64,000 bases of DNA, taken from contig NZ_BAABIS010000001.1 of assembly GCF_039542905.1 (NCBI RefSeq), positions 3,162,001 to 3,226,000 of the forward strand, written 5' to 3'. Shown here piece after piece: positions 34,874 through 43,612 of the stretch (position 1 is its first letter; each line of letters starts with the position of its first letter). The notes under the pieces were generated by a model. It did no database searches. It was not told the origin of the DNA and was given only the letters and a program-made list of their open reading frames with translations. Source of the stretch: Kitasatospora terrestris. Lineage in GTDB: Bacteria; Actinomycetota; Actinomycetes; Streptomycetales; Streptomycetaceae. Made by a program: the position numbers and the translations under genes.

Positions 34874-34990
34874 TCAGCGGGCGTCGGAGGTGCCGGGACA
34901 GATCGCGCTGGCGAGCCGGCACAGGTCGACGTGCAGGCGCGCCACGAGGCGGGTGCCTGGGGCCTGATTGCTCACATCGACGGAACGCAT
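34874..34990 (-). CDS. Cysteine-containing leader peptide upstream of cysO-cysM
   Basis: 38 residues, MRSVDVSNQAPGTRL then VARLHVDLCRLASAICPGT and SDAR, ending 97 bases before cysO. The motif HVDLCR with two cysteines (C24, C31) matches my memory of the actinobacterial putative-leader-peptide family found upstream of sulfur genes. In mycobacteria a related upstream ORF controls cysteine genes by attenuation. The start has no RBS but TATACG eight bases upstream, so translation is probably leaderless. Starvation for cysteine would stall ribosomes on the TGC/TGT codons. Confidence 0.8.
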   Translation of the reverse strand: MRSVDVSNQAPGTRLVARLHVDLCRLASAICPGTSDAR

Positions 34991-34998
34991 GGACTCAT

Positions 34999-35004
34999 CG
35001 TATA
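34999..35004 (-). promoter_or_regulatory. -10 element (TATACG) of the leader peptide-cysO-cysM transcript
   Basis: TATACG on the reverse strand with eight bases to the leader ATG, in the most AT-rich spot of this gap. Confidence 0.5.
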
Positions 35005-35129
35005 GATTCCCGGCCCCCTCCCGACATGCCCGTCTCGCGATCCGGTCGCATCCGTTCCGGGGAATGAGAAAGGGGCCCGTCGGCCGCGCTCGGGGCGGGG
35101 CCGCCGGACCCCCTCGGGGTGCGCCGCGA

Positions 35130-35561
35130 TCAGGCCTGGTAGGCCTCGACCACCTCGACGTCTTCCTCCGTGATCACGCCGTCCACGATGCGGAACGAGC
35201 GGAACTGGAAGGGGTCGGACTCCTCGGTGCCCTCGGCGGTGGAGACCAGCACGTAGTGGGCGAAGGGCTCGGAGGCGTAGCTGACGTCCGTCCGGGACGG
35301 GTAGGCCTCGGTCGCGGTGTGCGAGTGGTAGATCACCACCGGCTCCTCGTCCCGGTCGTCCATCTCGCGGTACAGCTTGAGCAGGTCGCCGGAGTCGAAC
35401 TCGTAGAAGGTGGGCGAGCGGGCCGCGTTGAGCATCGGGACGAACCGCTCGGGCCGGCCGCTGCCGGCCGGACCGGCGATGACGCCGCAGGCCTCGTCCG
35501 GGTGGTCCGCGCGGGCGTGGGCGACGATCCGGTCGCGCAGTTCTCGGGTGATGGTCAGCAT
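35130..35561 (-). CDS. JAMM/Mov34 zinc metalloprotease (Mec-like)
   Basis: 143 residues. The JAMM motif is complete: E23 in DEACGVIAG, H79-S-H81 in IYHSHTATEAYPSRTD and D92 ten residues on. In M. tuberculosis Mec cleaves the CysO-cysteine adduct to release cysteine. The gene lies 140 bases upstream of the leader peptide on the same strand, so it completes a CysO-CysM-Mec system. It may also remove the two residues after the GG of CysO, as the JAMM enzyme QbsD does for QbsE in Pseudomonas. Confidence 0.92.
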   Translation of the reverse strand: MLTITRELRDRIVAHARADHPDEACGVIAGPAGSGRPERFVPMLNAARSPTFYEFDSGDLLKLYREMDDRDEEPVVIYHSHTATEAYPSRTDVSYASEPFAHYVLVSTAEGTEESDPFQFRSFRIVDGVITEEDVEVVEAYQA

Positions 35562-35594
35562 GCGGTCAGGATAGCGAGACGCTCCGGCCGGCCC

Positions 35595-37037
35595 TCACCC
35601 GCCGTTTCGGGCGTGCAGGTGCTGGTGCGGGGCGCCGTGGACGGCCGCCGGGTTGCGCCGGCTGAGCACCCGGTAGCCGACCACCAGGGCGAGCGCCCAG
35701 GCCGGGAAGACGTAGAGCGCGATCCGGGCCTCCTCGTCCAGCGCGATCAGCACCACCACCATGGCCAGGAAGGCGAGCGCGATCCAGCTCGGCCCGGCCC
35801 CGCCGGGCGCGCGGAAGCTGGGCGGCGGCAGGTGGCCGCGCTTCCAGGCCGTCCGGTAGCGGATCTGGCTCAGCAGGATCACCGACCAGGTCCACAGCCC
35901 GCAGACCGTGGCGACCGAGGTGATGTACTCGAACGCCCGTGCCGGGACGAGGTAGTTGAGCACCACGCCGACGCCCATCAGCAGGCAGGACAGGGTGATC
36001 GCGACGGCCGGGGTGCGGTTGCGGTTGAGCGCGGTGAGCCGCCCGGGGGCCTGGCCCCGCAGCGCGAGGTCGCGCAGCATCCGACCGGTGGAGTACATGC
36101 CGGAGTTGCAGGAGGAGAGCGCGGCGGTCAGCACCACGAAGTTGATGATCCCGGCCGCCGCGGGGATGCCGACCTTGCCGAAGGCCGCCACGAACGGGCT
36201 GACGCCGGGCTGGAACTCGGTCCACGGGACGAGTGACAGGATGATGGTCAGCGCGCCGACGTAGAACAGCACGATCCGCCAGGGCAGGGTGTTGATCGCC
36301 CGCGGCAGGGTCTTCTGGGGGTTCTCGCTCTCCCCGGCCGTGACGCCGACCAGCTCCACGCCGAGGTAGGCGAACATGACGATCTGCAGGGTCATCACGG
36401 TCGCACCGACGCCCTTGGGGAAGAAGCCGCCGTCATCCCACAGGTTGGTGATCGAGGCGGTGTCCCCGGCGTCGCTGAAGCCGATGGTGAGCACGCCGAT
36501 GCCGATCAGGATCATCCCGATGATCGCGGTGACCTTGACCATCGAGAACCAGAACTCGATCTCGCCGAACAGCTTCACCGAGATCAGGTTGGCCGCGTAG
36601 AGGAGCAACAGGAAGACCAGCGCGCTGAGCCACTGGGGGCAGCCGGGCGCCCAGAAGCGCACGTACACCGCCGCCGCGGTGGTCTCGGCCATGCCGGTGA
36701 CCACCCAGAACAGCCAGTACGTCCAGCCCGTGACGAAGCCGGCGAACGGGCCGAGGAACTCCCGGGCGTACTCGGCGAAGCTGCCCGCCACCGGCCGGTA
36801 GGTGAGCAGCTCGCCGAGCGCGCGCATGATCACGAAGATCACCACGCCGGCCACCGCGTAGCTGAGGATCAGCGACGGGCCGGCCTTGGAGATCGCGGTG
36901 CCGGCACCGAGGAAGAGCCCGGTGCCGATCGCCCCGCCGATCGCGATCATCTGGATCTGACGGCTGTTCAGACCCCGCTCGTAGCCCTCTTCGTCCGGTA
37001 CGGGGTCGGTCACCTCGTCGTACGACTGCTGTGCCAT
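35595..37037 (-). CDS. APC family amino acid permease
   Basis: 480 residues with about twelve membrane helices. The amino acid-polyamine-organocation motifs are IQMIAIGGAIGTGLFLGAGTAI in helix 1 and AVAGVVIFVIMRALGELLTYRP in helix 2. FWFSMVKVTAIIGMILIGIG, GVELVGVTAGESENPQK (helix 6) and SSCNSGMYSTGRMLRDLA are typical of the GABA permease/lysine-type branch. It probably imports an amino acid by proton symport; the substrate is unknown. 33 bases upstream of the JAMM gene on the same strand. Confidence 0.9.
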   Translation of the reverse strand: MAQQSYDEVTDPVPDEEGYERGLNSRQIQMIAIGGAIGTGLFLGAGTAISKAGPSLILSYAVAGVVIFVIMRALGELLTYRPVAGSFAEYAREFLGPFAGFVTGWTYWLFWVVTGMAETTAAAVYVRFWAPGCPQWLSALVFLLLLYAANLISVKLFGEIEFWFSMVKVTAIIGMILIGIGVLTIGFSDAGDTASITNLWDDGGFFPKGVGATVMTLQIVMFAYLGVELVGVTAGESENPQKTLPRAINTLPWRIVLFYVGALTIILSLVPWTEFQPGVSPFVAAFGKVGIPAAAGIINFVVLTAALSSCNSGMYSTGRMLRDLALRGQAPGRLTALNRNRTPAVAITLSCLLMGVGVVLNYLVPARAFEYITSVATVCGLWTWSVILLSQIRYRTAWKRGHLPPPSFRAPGGAGPSWIALAFLAMVVVLIALDEEARIALYVFPAWALALVVGYRVLSRRNPAAVHGAPHQHLHARNGG

Positions 37038-37111
37038 GCACCGCAGTCAAACACGGACACGCCGGATAGCGGTGCACATCTGAGCGTTATTTGAGCACCA
37101 ACCCGTCCGGC

Positions 37112-37687
37112 TCAGCCGGCCATGGCCTCCAGCAGGCTCTCCTGCATCGCGCCGAGCCAGAGGTAGGCCATCACCAGGGGCTTGCGCGGGTCGTCGTCCG
37201 GCAGCCGGTAGAGGCCCTCGTCGTCCTCCTCGGTGACCTCCAGCCGGGTGCCGAGGGTGAGCCGCAGGTCGTTCAGCGCGCCCAGCCAGCGCACGCACTC
37301 CTCGGTGGAGAGCTTGAGCACGCCGCCCTCGCCGAGCAGCGGGTCCAGCGCCCGGACCACGGTCAGCGCGTCCTCGCGCTTGCGCGCCCGCAGGTCGAGC
37401 TCGGTGTAGCGGCGGAACTCGGCGGCCATCTCGACGGTCTCGGCGTCGGCCCGCTCGCCGGGCGCGCCGTAGGCGTCGGGGAACAGCCGCAGCAGCGCCG
37501 GGTCCTCCGGGGCCTCGGTCGGCCCCTCGGCGAACAGCGCCGCCAGCGGGTCCGCGTTCTCCCCGCCGGGCCCGGGGCCGATCAGCTCCAGCATCTGCAC
37601 TTCCAGCGACCGCAGGATGGAGGCCTCGACCTCGTCCAGCGTGATCGCGGCGGCGCCGCCTCCGGCGGTCTCGAACAAGCCAGCCAT
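37112..37687 (-). CDS. DUF2017 family protein
   Basis: 191 residues, acidic and helical. LDEVEASILRSLEVQMLELI, RLFPDAYGAPGERADAETVEMAAEFRRYTE and LSTEECVRWLGALNDLRLTLGTRL are the conserved blocks of the actinobacterial DUF2017 proteins, which almost always follow clpS. It lies 31 bases after clpS on the same strand. Function unknown; genomic coupling suggests a role in ClpS/ClpAP substrate handling. Confidence 0.9.
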   Translation of the reverse strand: MAGLFETAGGGAAAITLDEVEASILRSLEVQMLELIGPGPGGENADPLAALFAEGPTEAPEDPALLRLFPDAYGAPGERADAETVEMAAEFRRYTELDLRARKREDALTVVRALDPLLGEGGVLKLSTEECVRWLGALNDLRLTLGTRLEVTEEDDEGLYRLPDDDPRKPLVMAYLWLGAMQESLLEAMAG

Positions 37688-37718
37688 GGGTTCCGTATCT
37701 GTCCTCGGTCGTGATCGG

Positions 37719-38012
37719 TCAGTCGTGCTGGAGAGTGGCCCACAGGCCGTAGCCGTGCATGGCCTGGACGTCCCGCTCCATCTCCTCGCGGGTGCCGCTG
37801 GAGACCACCGTCCGGCCCTTGGTGTGCACTTCCATCATCAGCTTCCGGGCCTTGTCCTTCGGGTAGCCGAAGTAGGCCTGGAAGACGTACTGGACGTAGC
37901 TCATCAGGTTGACCGGGTCGTTGTGGACGATGGTCACCCACGGGGTGTCGGGCTCCGCCACCGGAGCGCCCTCCACCTCCGGGCGCTCGATCTCCACCGG
38001 CGCGACACTCAC
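37719..38012 (-). CDS. clpS: ATP-dependent Clp protease adaptor ClpS
   Basis: 97 residues from a GTG at 38012 with GAGGAGAG upstream. [21 protein letters not shown] contains the N-D-x-x-x-x-M-x-x-V motif, H-T-K-G-R (VHTKGRTVV) follows, and [16 protein letters not shown] completes the fold. It delivers N-degron proteins to ClpA/ClpC. Operon: clpS-DUF2017. The gene is divergent from pncB across 130 bases. Confidence 0.95.
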   Translation of the reverse strand: MSVAPVEIERPEVEGAPVAEPDTPWVTIVHNDPVNLMSYVQYVFQAYFGYPKDKARKLMMEVHTKGRTVVSSGTREEMERDVQAMHGYGLWATLQHD

Positions 38013-38129
38013 AGGCTGACTCTCCTCGTTGACCTTCGCTTGCCCCCGTCCATGCTTCCATCCGAGGGACTCCTGGGCGAATCAGGGTCGCCTCCCGCGA
38101 GATATCGTCAAACTGACATTAAGTGGTGG

Positions 38130-38135
38130 TAGCAT
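38130..38135 (+). promoter_or_regulatory. -10 element (TAGCAT) of leaderless pncB
   Basis: TAGCAT then CATCACC (seven bases) then ATG at 38143, with no RBS. An imperfect palindrome GGTGGTAG-CATCATCACC (38125-38142) overlaps it and could be an operator. Confidence 0.5.
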
Positions 38136-38142
38136 CATCACC

Positions 38143-39456
38143 ATGGACGCCATCACCGCGCACCCCTCCACCGCGCTGCTCACCGACCGCTACGAGCTGA
38201 CCATGCTGCAGGCCGCCCTTCGCAGCGGCGCCGCCGAGCGCCGCTCGGTCTTCGAGGTGTTCACCCGCCGCCTGCCCGCGGGCCGCCGCTACGGCGTGCT
38301 GGCCGGCACCGGCCGGGTGCTCGACGCGGTGGAGAACTTCCGCTTCACCACCCCGCAGCTGGACTGGCTGGCCGACCAGCAGGTGGTCGACCAGGACACC
38401 CTGCGCTTCCTCGCGGACTACCGCTTCACCGGCGACATCCACGGCTACCCGGAGGGCGAGGTCTACTTCCCCGGCTCGCCGCTGCTCACCGTCGAGGGCA
38501 CCTTCGCCGAGGCGGTGATCCTGGAGACGGTGATCCTGTCGATCCTCAACTTCGACTCGGCGATCGCCGCCGCGGCCTCCCGGATGACCGCGGCCGCGGG
38601 CGGCCGCCCGGTGATCGAGATGGGTGCCCGCCGGGCCCACGAGCGGGCCGCGGTCTCCGCCGCCCGGGCCGCGTACGTCGCGGGCTTCAGCGCCACCTCC
38701 GACCTGGAGGCCGGCTTCACCCACGGCATCCCGACCACCGGCACCGCCGCGCACGCCTTCACCCTGCTGCACGACAGCGAGCGGGACGCGTTCACCGCCC
38801 AGATCGCCTCGATGGGCCGGGAGACCACCCTGCTGGTGGACACCTACGACCTGAACGAGGCGGTGCGCACCGCGGTCGAGGTGGCCGGCCCGGGTCTCGG
38901 CGCGGTCCGGATCGACTCCGGCGACCTGACCCTGCTCGCCCACCGGGTCCGCCGCCAGCTCGACGAGCTCGGCGCCACCGGCACCCGGATCATCGTCACC
39001 TCGGACCTGGACGAGTACGCCATCGCCGCGCTGGCCGCCGCGCCCGTGGACGGCTACGGCGTCGGCACCCAGCTGGTCACCGGCAGCGGCCACCCGACCT
39101 GCGCCATGGTCTACAAGCTGGTCGCCCGGGCGAGCACCCCCGGCGGGCCGCTGGAGCCGGTCGCCAAGCGCTCGGCGGGCGGCAAGAGCAGCGTCGGCGG
39201 CCGCAAGTGGGCCGCGCGCCGGCCGGACGCGGACGGCACCGCCGAGGCCGAGGTGGTCGGCACCGGGCCGGTCCCGGCCGAGCTGGAGCCGCACCTGCTG
39301 CACGTGCCGCTGATCCGCAAGGGCGAGGTGGTCGGCAGGGAGCCGCTGGCCGCCGCCCGCGAGCGCCACCTGCGGGCCCGCGCCGGGCTGCCGCTGTCGG
39401 CCACCCAGCTCTCCAAGGGCGAGCCGGTGATCGTCACCGAGCAGCTCCCGGGCTGA
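38143..39456 (+). CDS. pncB: Nicotinate phosphoribosyltransferase
   Basis: 437 residues from the ATG at 38143. LLTDRYELTMLQAALRSG is the type I NAPRT start. The phosphorylated histidine lies in IEMGARRAHERAA, and AVRIDSGDLTLLAHRVRRQL and VTSDLDEYAIAAL are family motifs. It converts nicotinate, PRPP and ATP to nicotinate mononucleotide, the committed step of NAD salvage. The nicotinamidase gene follows 104 bases downstream. Confidence 0.95.
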   Translation: MDAITAHPSTALLTDRYELTMLQAALRSGAAERRSVFEVFTRRLPAGRRYGVLAGTGRVLDAVENFRFTTPQLDWLADQQVVDQDTLRFLADYRFTGDIHGYPEGEVYFPGSPLLTVEGTFAEAVILETVILSILNFDSAIAAAASRMTAAAGGRPVIEMGARRAHERAAVSAARAAYVAGFSATSDLEAGFTHGIPTTGTAAHAFTLLHDSERDAFTAQIASMGRETTLLVDTYDLNEAVRTAVEVAGPGLGAVRIDSGDLTLLAHRVRRQLDELGATGTRIIVTSDLDEYAIAALAAAPVDGYGVGTQLVTGSGHPTCAMVYKLVARASTPGGPLEPVAKRSAGGKSSVGGRKWAARRPDADGTAEAEVVGTGPVPAELEPHLLHVPLIRKGEVVGREPLAAARERHLRARAGLPLSATQLSKGEPVIVTEQLPG

Positions 39457-39560
39457 TCGCGCGGGGAGGCCACCGCGCGCACCCTTCCGCCTACGCGCGT
39501 CACTCCCTAGAGTTTTCAACGCCGCACCCGAACACCCGAGCAAGAGAAGAGAAGCCAGCC

Positions 39561-40151
39561 ATGCACCGGGCCCTGATCGTCGTCGACGTGCAGAACGACT
39601 TCTGCGAGGGCGGCAGTCTGGCCGTCGCCGGCGGTGCCGAGGTCGCCGCCGCCATCACCGACCTGATCGCCGAGTCCCAGCCCGGCTACACCCACATCGT
39701 GGCCACCAGGGACCACCACATCGACCCGGGCGCGCACTTCGCGGCCGAGCCGGACTACGTCCGCTCCTGGCCCGCGCACTGCGTGGCCGGCACCGAGGGC
39801 GTCGGCTTCCACCCGAACTTCGCCCCGTCGGTCACCTCCGGCGCGATCGAGGCGGTCTTCTCCAAGGGCGCGTACGCCGCGGCCTACAGCGGCTTCGAGG
39901 GGGAGGACGAGCACGGCGGCGGGCTCGCCGACTGGCTGCGCGAGCGCGAGGTCACCGAGGTCGACGTGGTCGGCATCGCCACCGACCACTGCGTGCGGGC
40001 GACCGCGCTGGACGCCGTCCGCGAGGGCTTCGCCACCCGCGTGCTGCTCGACCTCACGGCCGGCGTGGCAGCCGCCACCACCGAGACCGCACTGGCCGAA
40101 CTCCGTTCGGCCGGGGTCGAGTTGACCGGCACCCCGGTGGTCCGGAGCTGA
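39561..40151 (+). CDS. pncA: Nicotinamidase (isochorismatase family)
   Basis: 196 residues, ATG at 39561 behind AAGAGAAGAGAAG. The catalytic triad is visible: Asp in VVDVQNDFCEGGSLAV, Lys in VFSKGAY and Cys in GIATDHCVRATALDA. Metal residues include the Asp and His of TRDHHIDPGAHFA. It hydrolyses nicotinamide to nicotinate, feeding PncB just upstream. The two genes form the NAD salvage unit. Confidence 0.93.
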   Translation: MHRALIVVDVQNDFCEGGSLAVAGGAEVAAAITDLIAESQPGYTHIVATRDHHIDPGAHFAAEPDYVRSWPAHCVAGTEGVGFHPNFAPSVTSGAIEAVFSKGAYAAAYSGFEGEDEHGGGLADWLREREVTEVDVVGIATDHCVRATALDAVREGFATRVLLDLTAGVAAATTETALAELRSAGVELTGTPVVRS

Positions 40152-40167
40152 TCCCGCTCCGCCCGGG

Positions 40168-41196
40168 TCACCGCTCGGTGACCACCAGCTCGACCACGTC
40201 CTCCCCGCCCAGGGCGAAGGCCTCGCGCAGCTCGCCGCCGACCGCGTCCGGCTCGGCGGCCAGCCGCTGCCCGCACACGTGCACCACCCGCACCCCCAGG
40301 TACTCCATCCGGTGCTGGCCGCCGCGCACCCAGGCCGCCTCGCCCTCGCTGACGCAGCGCAGCTCGGAATCCACCTCGACCGCCACCGCGGCCCCGGGCC
40401 AGTACAGGTCCGGCACCGCGACGTAGGTGCCGCCGCGCATCCGCAGCTCCGGGCCGGTCAGCGGGACGGGCAGCAGCCACTCGTCGATCAGCTCGCCGAT
40501 CCGGCCGAACACCGACTCCCGCTCGGCGGCCAGCAGCTCGTCCAGCGCGGCGCGCACCCGGGGCGTCTCCAGCAGCTCGGCGTCGCGCAGCTCGCCCAGC
40601 AACTCCCGCACCGTGCAGGCGCCTTCGGGGCGGCTCACGGCCTCCCTGAGCACCGAGCGGAGCAGGCCCGGGCCGATCGCGCCGGTCTCGAAGGCGCCGG
40701 CGTCGGTCCACTCGCGGACCGCGTCGGCCACCGCGCGGGCCACCGGGGCGCAGGCCAGGCCGTGCACCGAGCGGGCCACCAGGGCGCGCGCGGTGCGCCG
40801 GATCCGCACTTCCCCCGCGTCCTTCAGCCGGCGCTGGCGGGGCACCAGCACCTCCACGCCGATGACGGCGGGCAGCCGCGGCATCGAGACGAAGCCGTAC
40901 AGCGCGAGCGCCGCCGCACCGGTGATCACCGCACCCTCCCGGCCGCCCTCCACCCGCCCGTCCTGCGCCGCGTACAGCAGGGCCGCCCACATCCGCTGCT
41001 CGGGGGTCGGCCCGCTCTCCTGGAGCAGGTACACCCGGGGAAGCAGGCGCTGCCAGGGCCCGCCGCGCCGGCACTGCTCGCTGACCAGGCGGGTGGGCAC
41101 GCCGAGGGCGCGCAACTGGCTGGCGGTGATCACGTTCTGCTGCCGGCGCGCCAGCTCTTCGAGGGACAACGGCTGGGACGGGATCTGGTAGCTCAT
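40168..41196 (-). CDS. AbiEi-like N-terminal and DUF559-like C-terminal protein
   Basis: 342 residues from the ATG at 41196 (RBS GGGGGAGG). The N-terminal 90 residues, LARRQQNVITASQLRALGVPTRLVSEQCRRGGPWQRLLPRV, resemble the AbiEi/type IV antitoxin winged helix. The C-terminal DLYWPGAAVAVEVDSELRC and MEYLGVRVVHV resemble the PD-(D/E)xK-like DUF559 segment (D-E/D-x-D). No toxin gene is adjacent. Streptomycetes have many such proteins, often annotated as hypothetical. Whether it cuts DNA or regulates is unknown. Confidence 0.7.
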   Translation of the reverse strand: MSYQIPSQPLSLEELARRQQNVITASQLRALGVPTRLVSEQCRRGGPWQRLLPRVYLLQESGPTPEQRMWAALLYAAQDGRVEGGREGAVITGAAALALYGFVSMPRLPAVIGVEVLVPRQRRLKDAGEVRIRRTARALVARSVHGLACAPVARAVADAVREWTDAGAFETGAIGPGLLRSVLREAVSRPEGACTVRELLGELRDAELLETPRVRAALDELLAAERESVFGRIGELIDEWLLPVPLTGPELRMRGGTYVAVPDLYWPGAAVAVEVDSELRCVSEGEAAWVRGGQHRMEYLGVRVVHVCGQRLAAEPDAVGGELREAFALGGEDVVELVVTER

Positions 41197-41513
41197 GCCG
41201 TCAACCCTCCCCCGGACCTCTGACACGGCACTCCTGACCTGACGACCTGTTACCCAACCGTCGCGAAAACGGGACTGCTCCGCACTAAAGTCCCCATACC
41301 CTCACCCATTTGGCGGATAGGGCGTTCATTCGGTTGCCGGATTAGATCGGACTTTGGCCTGTACCATCCGATTTTCATCGAATCGACACCTGCCGGGCCG
41401 CCGACACCCCCGCCGACACCACCTGCGGATACTGACCCAGAGTGATCAAGGCCATACGGTGGAGTACCACCCCGCAGCCCCCCGGCCCCGGCCCATTGCC
41501 TACCATCACCCTC
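41197..41513. other. 317-base intergenic region with promoter signals only
   Basis: No gene, hairpin or repeat. It is less GC-rich between 41265 and 41385. It contains TGGCCTGTAC (41355-41364), a match to the degenerate AdpA consensus TGGCSNGWWY, and the TACCAT element at 41501-41506. Confidence 0.5.
41501..41506 (+). promoter_or_regulatory. -10 element (TACCAT) of a leaderless hypothetical gene
   Basis: TACCAT, CACCCTC, ATG at 41514: seven-base spacing and no RBS. Confidence 0.45.
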
Positions 41514-42095
41514 ATGCCTCGTGACGAGTCCTCCGCCCAGCGCACCGCCCAGCTGCGCCTCGGCCGCCTGCCCGGCTACGTCCGCCGCCCCGACCCCGCC
41601 CGACGCGGCGGCGAGGACGGACGGGCGTACAAGAAGGGCTGGGAGGTCCGCTTCACCGCGCGCTCGGAGGCGGAGATAACGGAGATCCGCGACCTGGTGG
41701 TCGCCGCCGGATTCGCCCCGGCCCGGCCCTTCTTCAAGGGCCAGCAGCTGATCCAGCCGGTCTACGGCATCGCCGCGGTGGAGGCCTACCTGGCCGCCCG
41801 CGAGGCCGCCGAGCGCGCCGACCGCTCCGGCGCGCAGGGCGCCGCGCGCGCCGCCGCCCGCCCCGACGCGCGGACCGGCGGCGAGCCGGACCCCGCGGGC
41901 CGCGCCACCCCTGCGGTCCCGGCCGTTCCCGGCACCCCGGCCAGAGCCGCCATCCCCGAGCAGAGCCGCCGCGAGGCCGCCCCCGCGGCCGCCGCAGCAG
42001 CGGCGGTGGCAGCGGCAGCAGCGGCCGACGCCGCCCTGCGCACCCGGCGGTCCCGGGCCGCCGCCGCCGAGGGCGCCGAGCGGACCGGTTGCTGA
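41514..42095 (+). CDS. Conserved hypothetical protein with Ala-rich tail
   Basis: 193 residues from the ATG at 41514. A compact basic domain (about residues 25-100), GYVRRPDPARRGGEDGRAYKK then WEVRFTARSEAEITEIRDLV and FKGQQLIQPVYGIAAVEAYL, is followed by a long low-complexity tail of Ala/Pro/Glu, nearly poly-Ala at the end. No signal peptide. The family is not recognised. The domain looks like a small sequence-binding fold, but this is a guess. Divergent from the AbiEi-like gene. Confidence 0.65.
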   Translation: MPRDESSAQRTAQLRLGRLPGYVRRPDPARRGGEDGRAYKKGWEVRFTARSEAEITEIRDLVVAAGFAPARPFFKGQQLIQPVYGIAAVEAYLAAREAAERADRSGAQGAARAAARPDARTGGEPDPAGRATPAVPAVPGTPARAAIPEQSRREAAPAAAAAAAVAAAAAADAALRTRRSRAAAAEGAERTGC

Positions 42096-42230
42096 CGGGA
42101 CGTCACACACCGGCCGGATCCGCACCCGGGAGCGGGCATCTCAACAGACTTGTCACCCACAGCAGCCGCCCGAGGGCCTAGAGTGAGCGCAGCACGCTCC
42201 CGCCGTCCCGATCCGATCGAGAGGGCAGAT

Positions 42231-42671
42231 GTGACTGATCGTCATATCTCGGCCACCGGACCGGCGCCCGCCGACTGCCAGGTCGAACTCGCGGACATGC
42301 CGGTGGAGTTCACCGCCTTCTGCGAGATGAACAGGCCCCGGTACCTGAGCTACGCCCGGGTCTGGTTCCGCGAGCCCGGCGAGGCCGCCGAGGTGGTCCG
42401 CTGCGCGCTGCACGCCCTCGCGCGGGTCTGGCCCCAGGTCCTCGGCAGCCCCAACGCCCCGGCGGCCGCCTGGGAGGTCCTGCGCGAGACGGTCGCCGAA
42501 CGGCACTCCCTCACCGACCCCGCCGGCCGCCGCCCCGGCCAGGCCGACGAGGACCTGGCCATCCTGCACTACGTCGTCGGCCTCGCCACCCCCGAGATCG
42601 CCGACGTCGTCGGCGGCGACACCGCCGGCATCGCCACCCGGCTCCGCCACGGCCTGCGCCCGACCGACTGA
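42231..42671 (+). CDS. Small protein resembling a fragment of a sigma factor
   Basis: 146 residues from a GTG at 42231 with GAGAGGGC upstream. VEFTAFCEMNRPRYLSYARVWF resembles sigma region 2, and EDLAILHYVVGLATPEIADVVGGDTAGIATRLRHGLR resembles region 4 helices. The linker is short and several core residues are lost. It may be a degenerate ECF-type regulator or an unrelated helical protein. No anti-sigma gene is adjacent. The 42672-42795 gap that follows is low-complexity GGCCGG-rich DNA. Confidence 0.55.
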   Translation: MTDRHISATGPAPADCQVELADMPVEFTAFCEMNRPRYLSYARVWFREPGEAAEVVRCALHALARVWPQVLGSPNAPAAAWEVLRETVAERHSLTDPAGRRPGQADEDLAILHYVVGLATPEIADVVGGDTAGIATRLRHGLRPTD

Positions 42672-42795
42672 CCGGCCGCCGCCCCGGGCCGGGCGCGCCC
42701 CCGGCCGGCGCTCCCTGGGCCGGAGTGTCCCCCGAGCCGGGTGCCTCCCCGGCCGGAATGCCCCCGGGCCGCCGCCTCGCCGGGCCGGCCCGGCA

Positions 42796-43440
42796 TCAGT
42801 CCACCGGGACCGGTTCGCCACCGCCCTCCCGGTGGTAGGCGCGGGTCAGGAGGATCCGCACGACCGCACGGCCCTCCGCCAGCGCCTGCTCGGCGGCCTC
42901 CCGCCCGGCGAAGGCGCGCCGCTCCCGCAGGTACTCCTGCACGCCCTCGTGGCCCTCCAGGTCCGGGACGGCGTCCAGCTCGGCCCGGCTCCGGATCACC
43001 GTGACCACCAGCCGCTCGCGCGACCGCGGATCGTCGAAGTCCTGCCGCCCCTCGGGGCCGCGCACCCCGGCCGGCGCGCCCGACCAGCCCTCACTGATCG
43101 TCCGGGCGGCGGCGCCGTCCACCACGAGGTACCGCGAGAGCTCCCACTGGCACTGCAGCAGCCCCGGACCGGCCCCCTCGAACGGGCCGTCCCGCAGGCA
43201 GCGGTCCGCGGCCGCGTCACCGAGCGCCCGGGCCCCGCCCGGCAGCGCCGCCACCGTCTCGTCCAGCCGCTGCTGCGCCGCCGCGCGGGCCTGCCGGCTG
43301 GCGGAGTCCACCCCGGCGGTCGTGGCGGGGCCCGCCAGGCCCGGGAGGTACCAGGCATAGCACCACCACAGCGCGCCCCCGAGCAGGGACGCCACGGCCC
43401 CCGCGATCAGGACGCGGCGCAGGGTTCGGGGGATTCTCAT
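42796..43440 (-). CDS. Membrane-anchored extracytoplasmic protein of unknown function
   Basis: 214 residues from the ATG at 43440. Short basic N-terminus, one membrane helix (LRRVLIAGAVASLLGGALWWCYAWYL), then an extracytoplasmic domain with ARAAAQQRLDETVAALPGG, CLRDGPFEG ... LLQCQWELSRYLVV (a possible disulfide) and RSRERLVVTVIRSRAELDAVPD. No family recognised. It is convergent with the sigma-like gene and divergent from the DUF2332 gene. Confidence 0.7.
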   Translation of the reverse strand: MRIPRTLRRVLIAGAVASLLGGALWWCYAWYLPGLAGPATTAGVDSASRQARAAAQQRLDETVAALPGGARALGDAAADRCLRDGPFEGAGPGLLQCQWELSRYLVVDGAAARTISEGWSGAPAGVRGPEGRQDFDDPRSRERLVVTVIRSRAELDAVPDLEGHEGVQEYLRERRAFAGREAAEQALAEGRAVVRILLTRAYHREGGGEPVPVD

Positions 43441-43612
43441 GCGCCGATCCTGTCCGACCCGTGTCACGGATGCGCGACGGACCGGTGCGGAACCTGACAC
43501 ACCGCCAGGGTGACGCTCCTGTCCGGTGACCTCCGTCACCCGGGAGCGGGCTGGTCGCGGACGAACCGGAGGGCGAATGATGATCTCCAGTCGACCAGGA
43601 CGGAGACCCCGC

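Noticed and set aside
41355..41364. AdpA site TGGCCTGTAC
   Set aside because: The consensus is degenerate and one match in a 317-base gap is likely by chance.
41250..42125. Reverse open frame of 291 codons
   Set aside because: Gly/Ala-rich shadow of the 41514 gene; it ends in the intergenic region without a plausible start.
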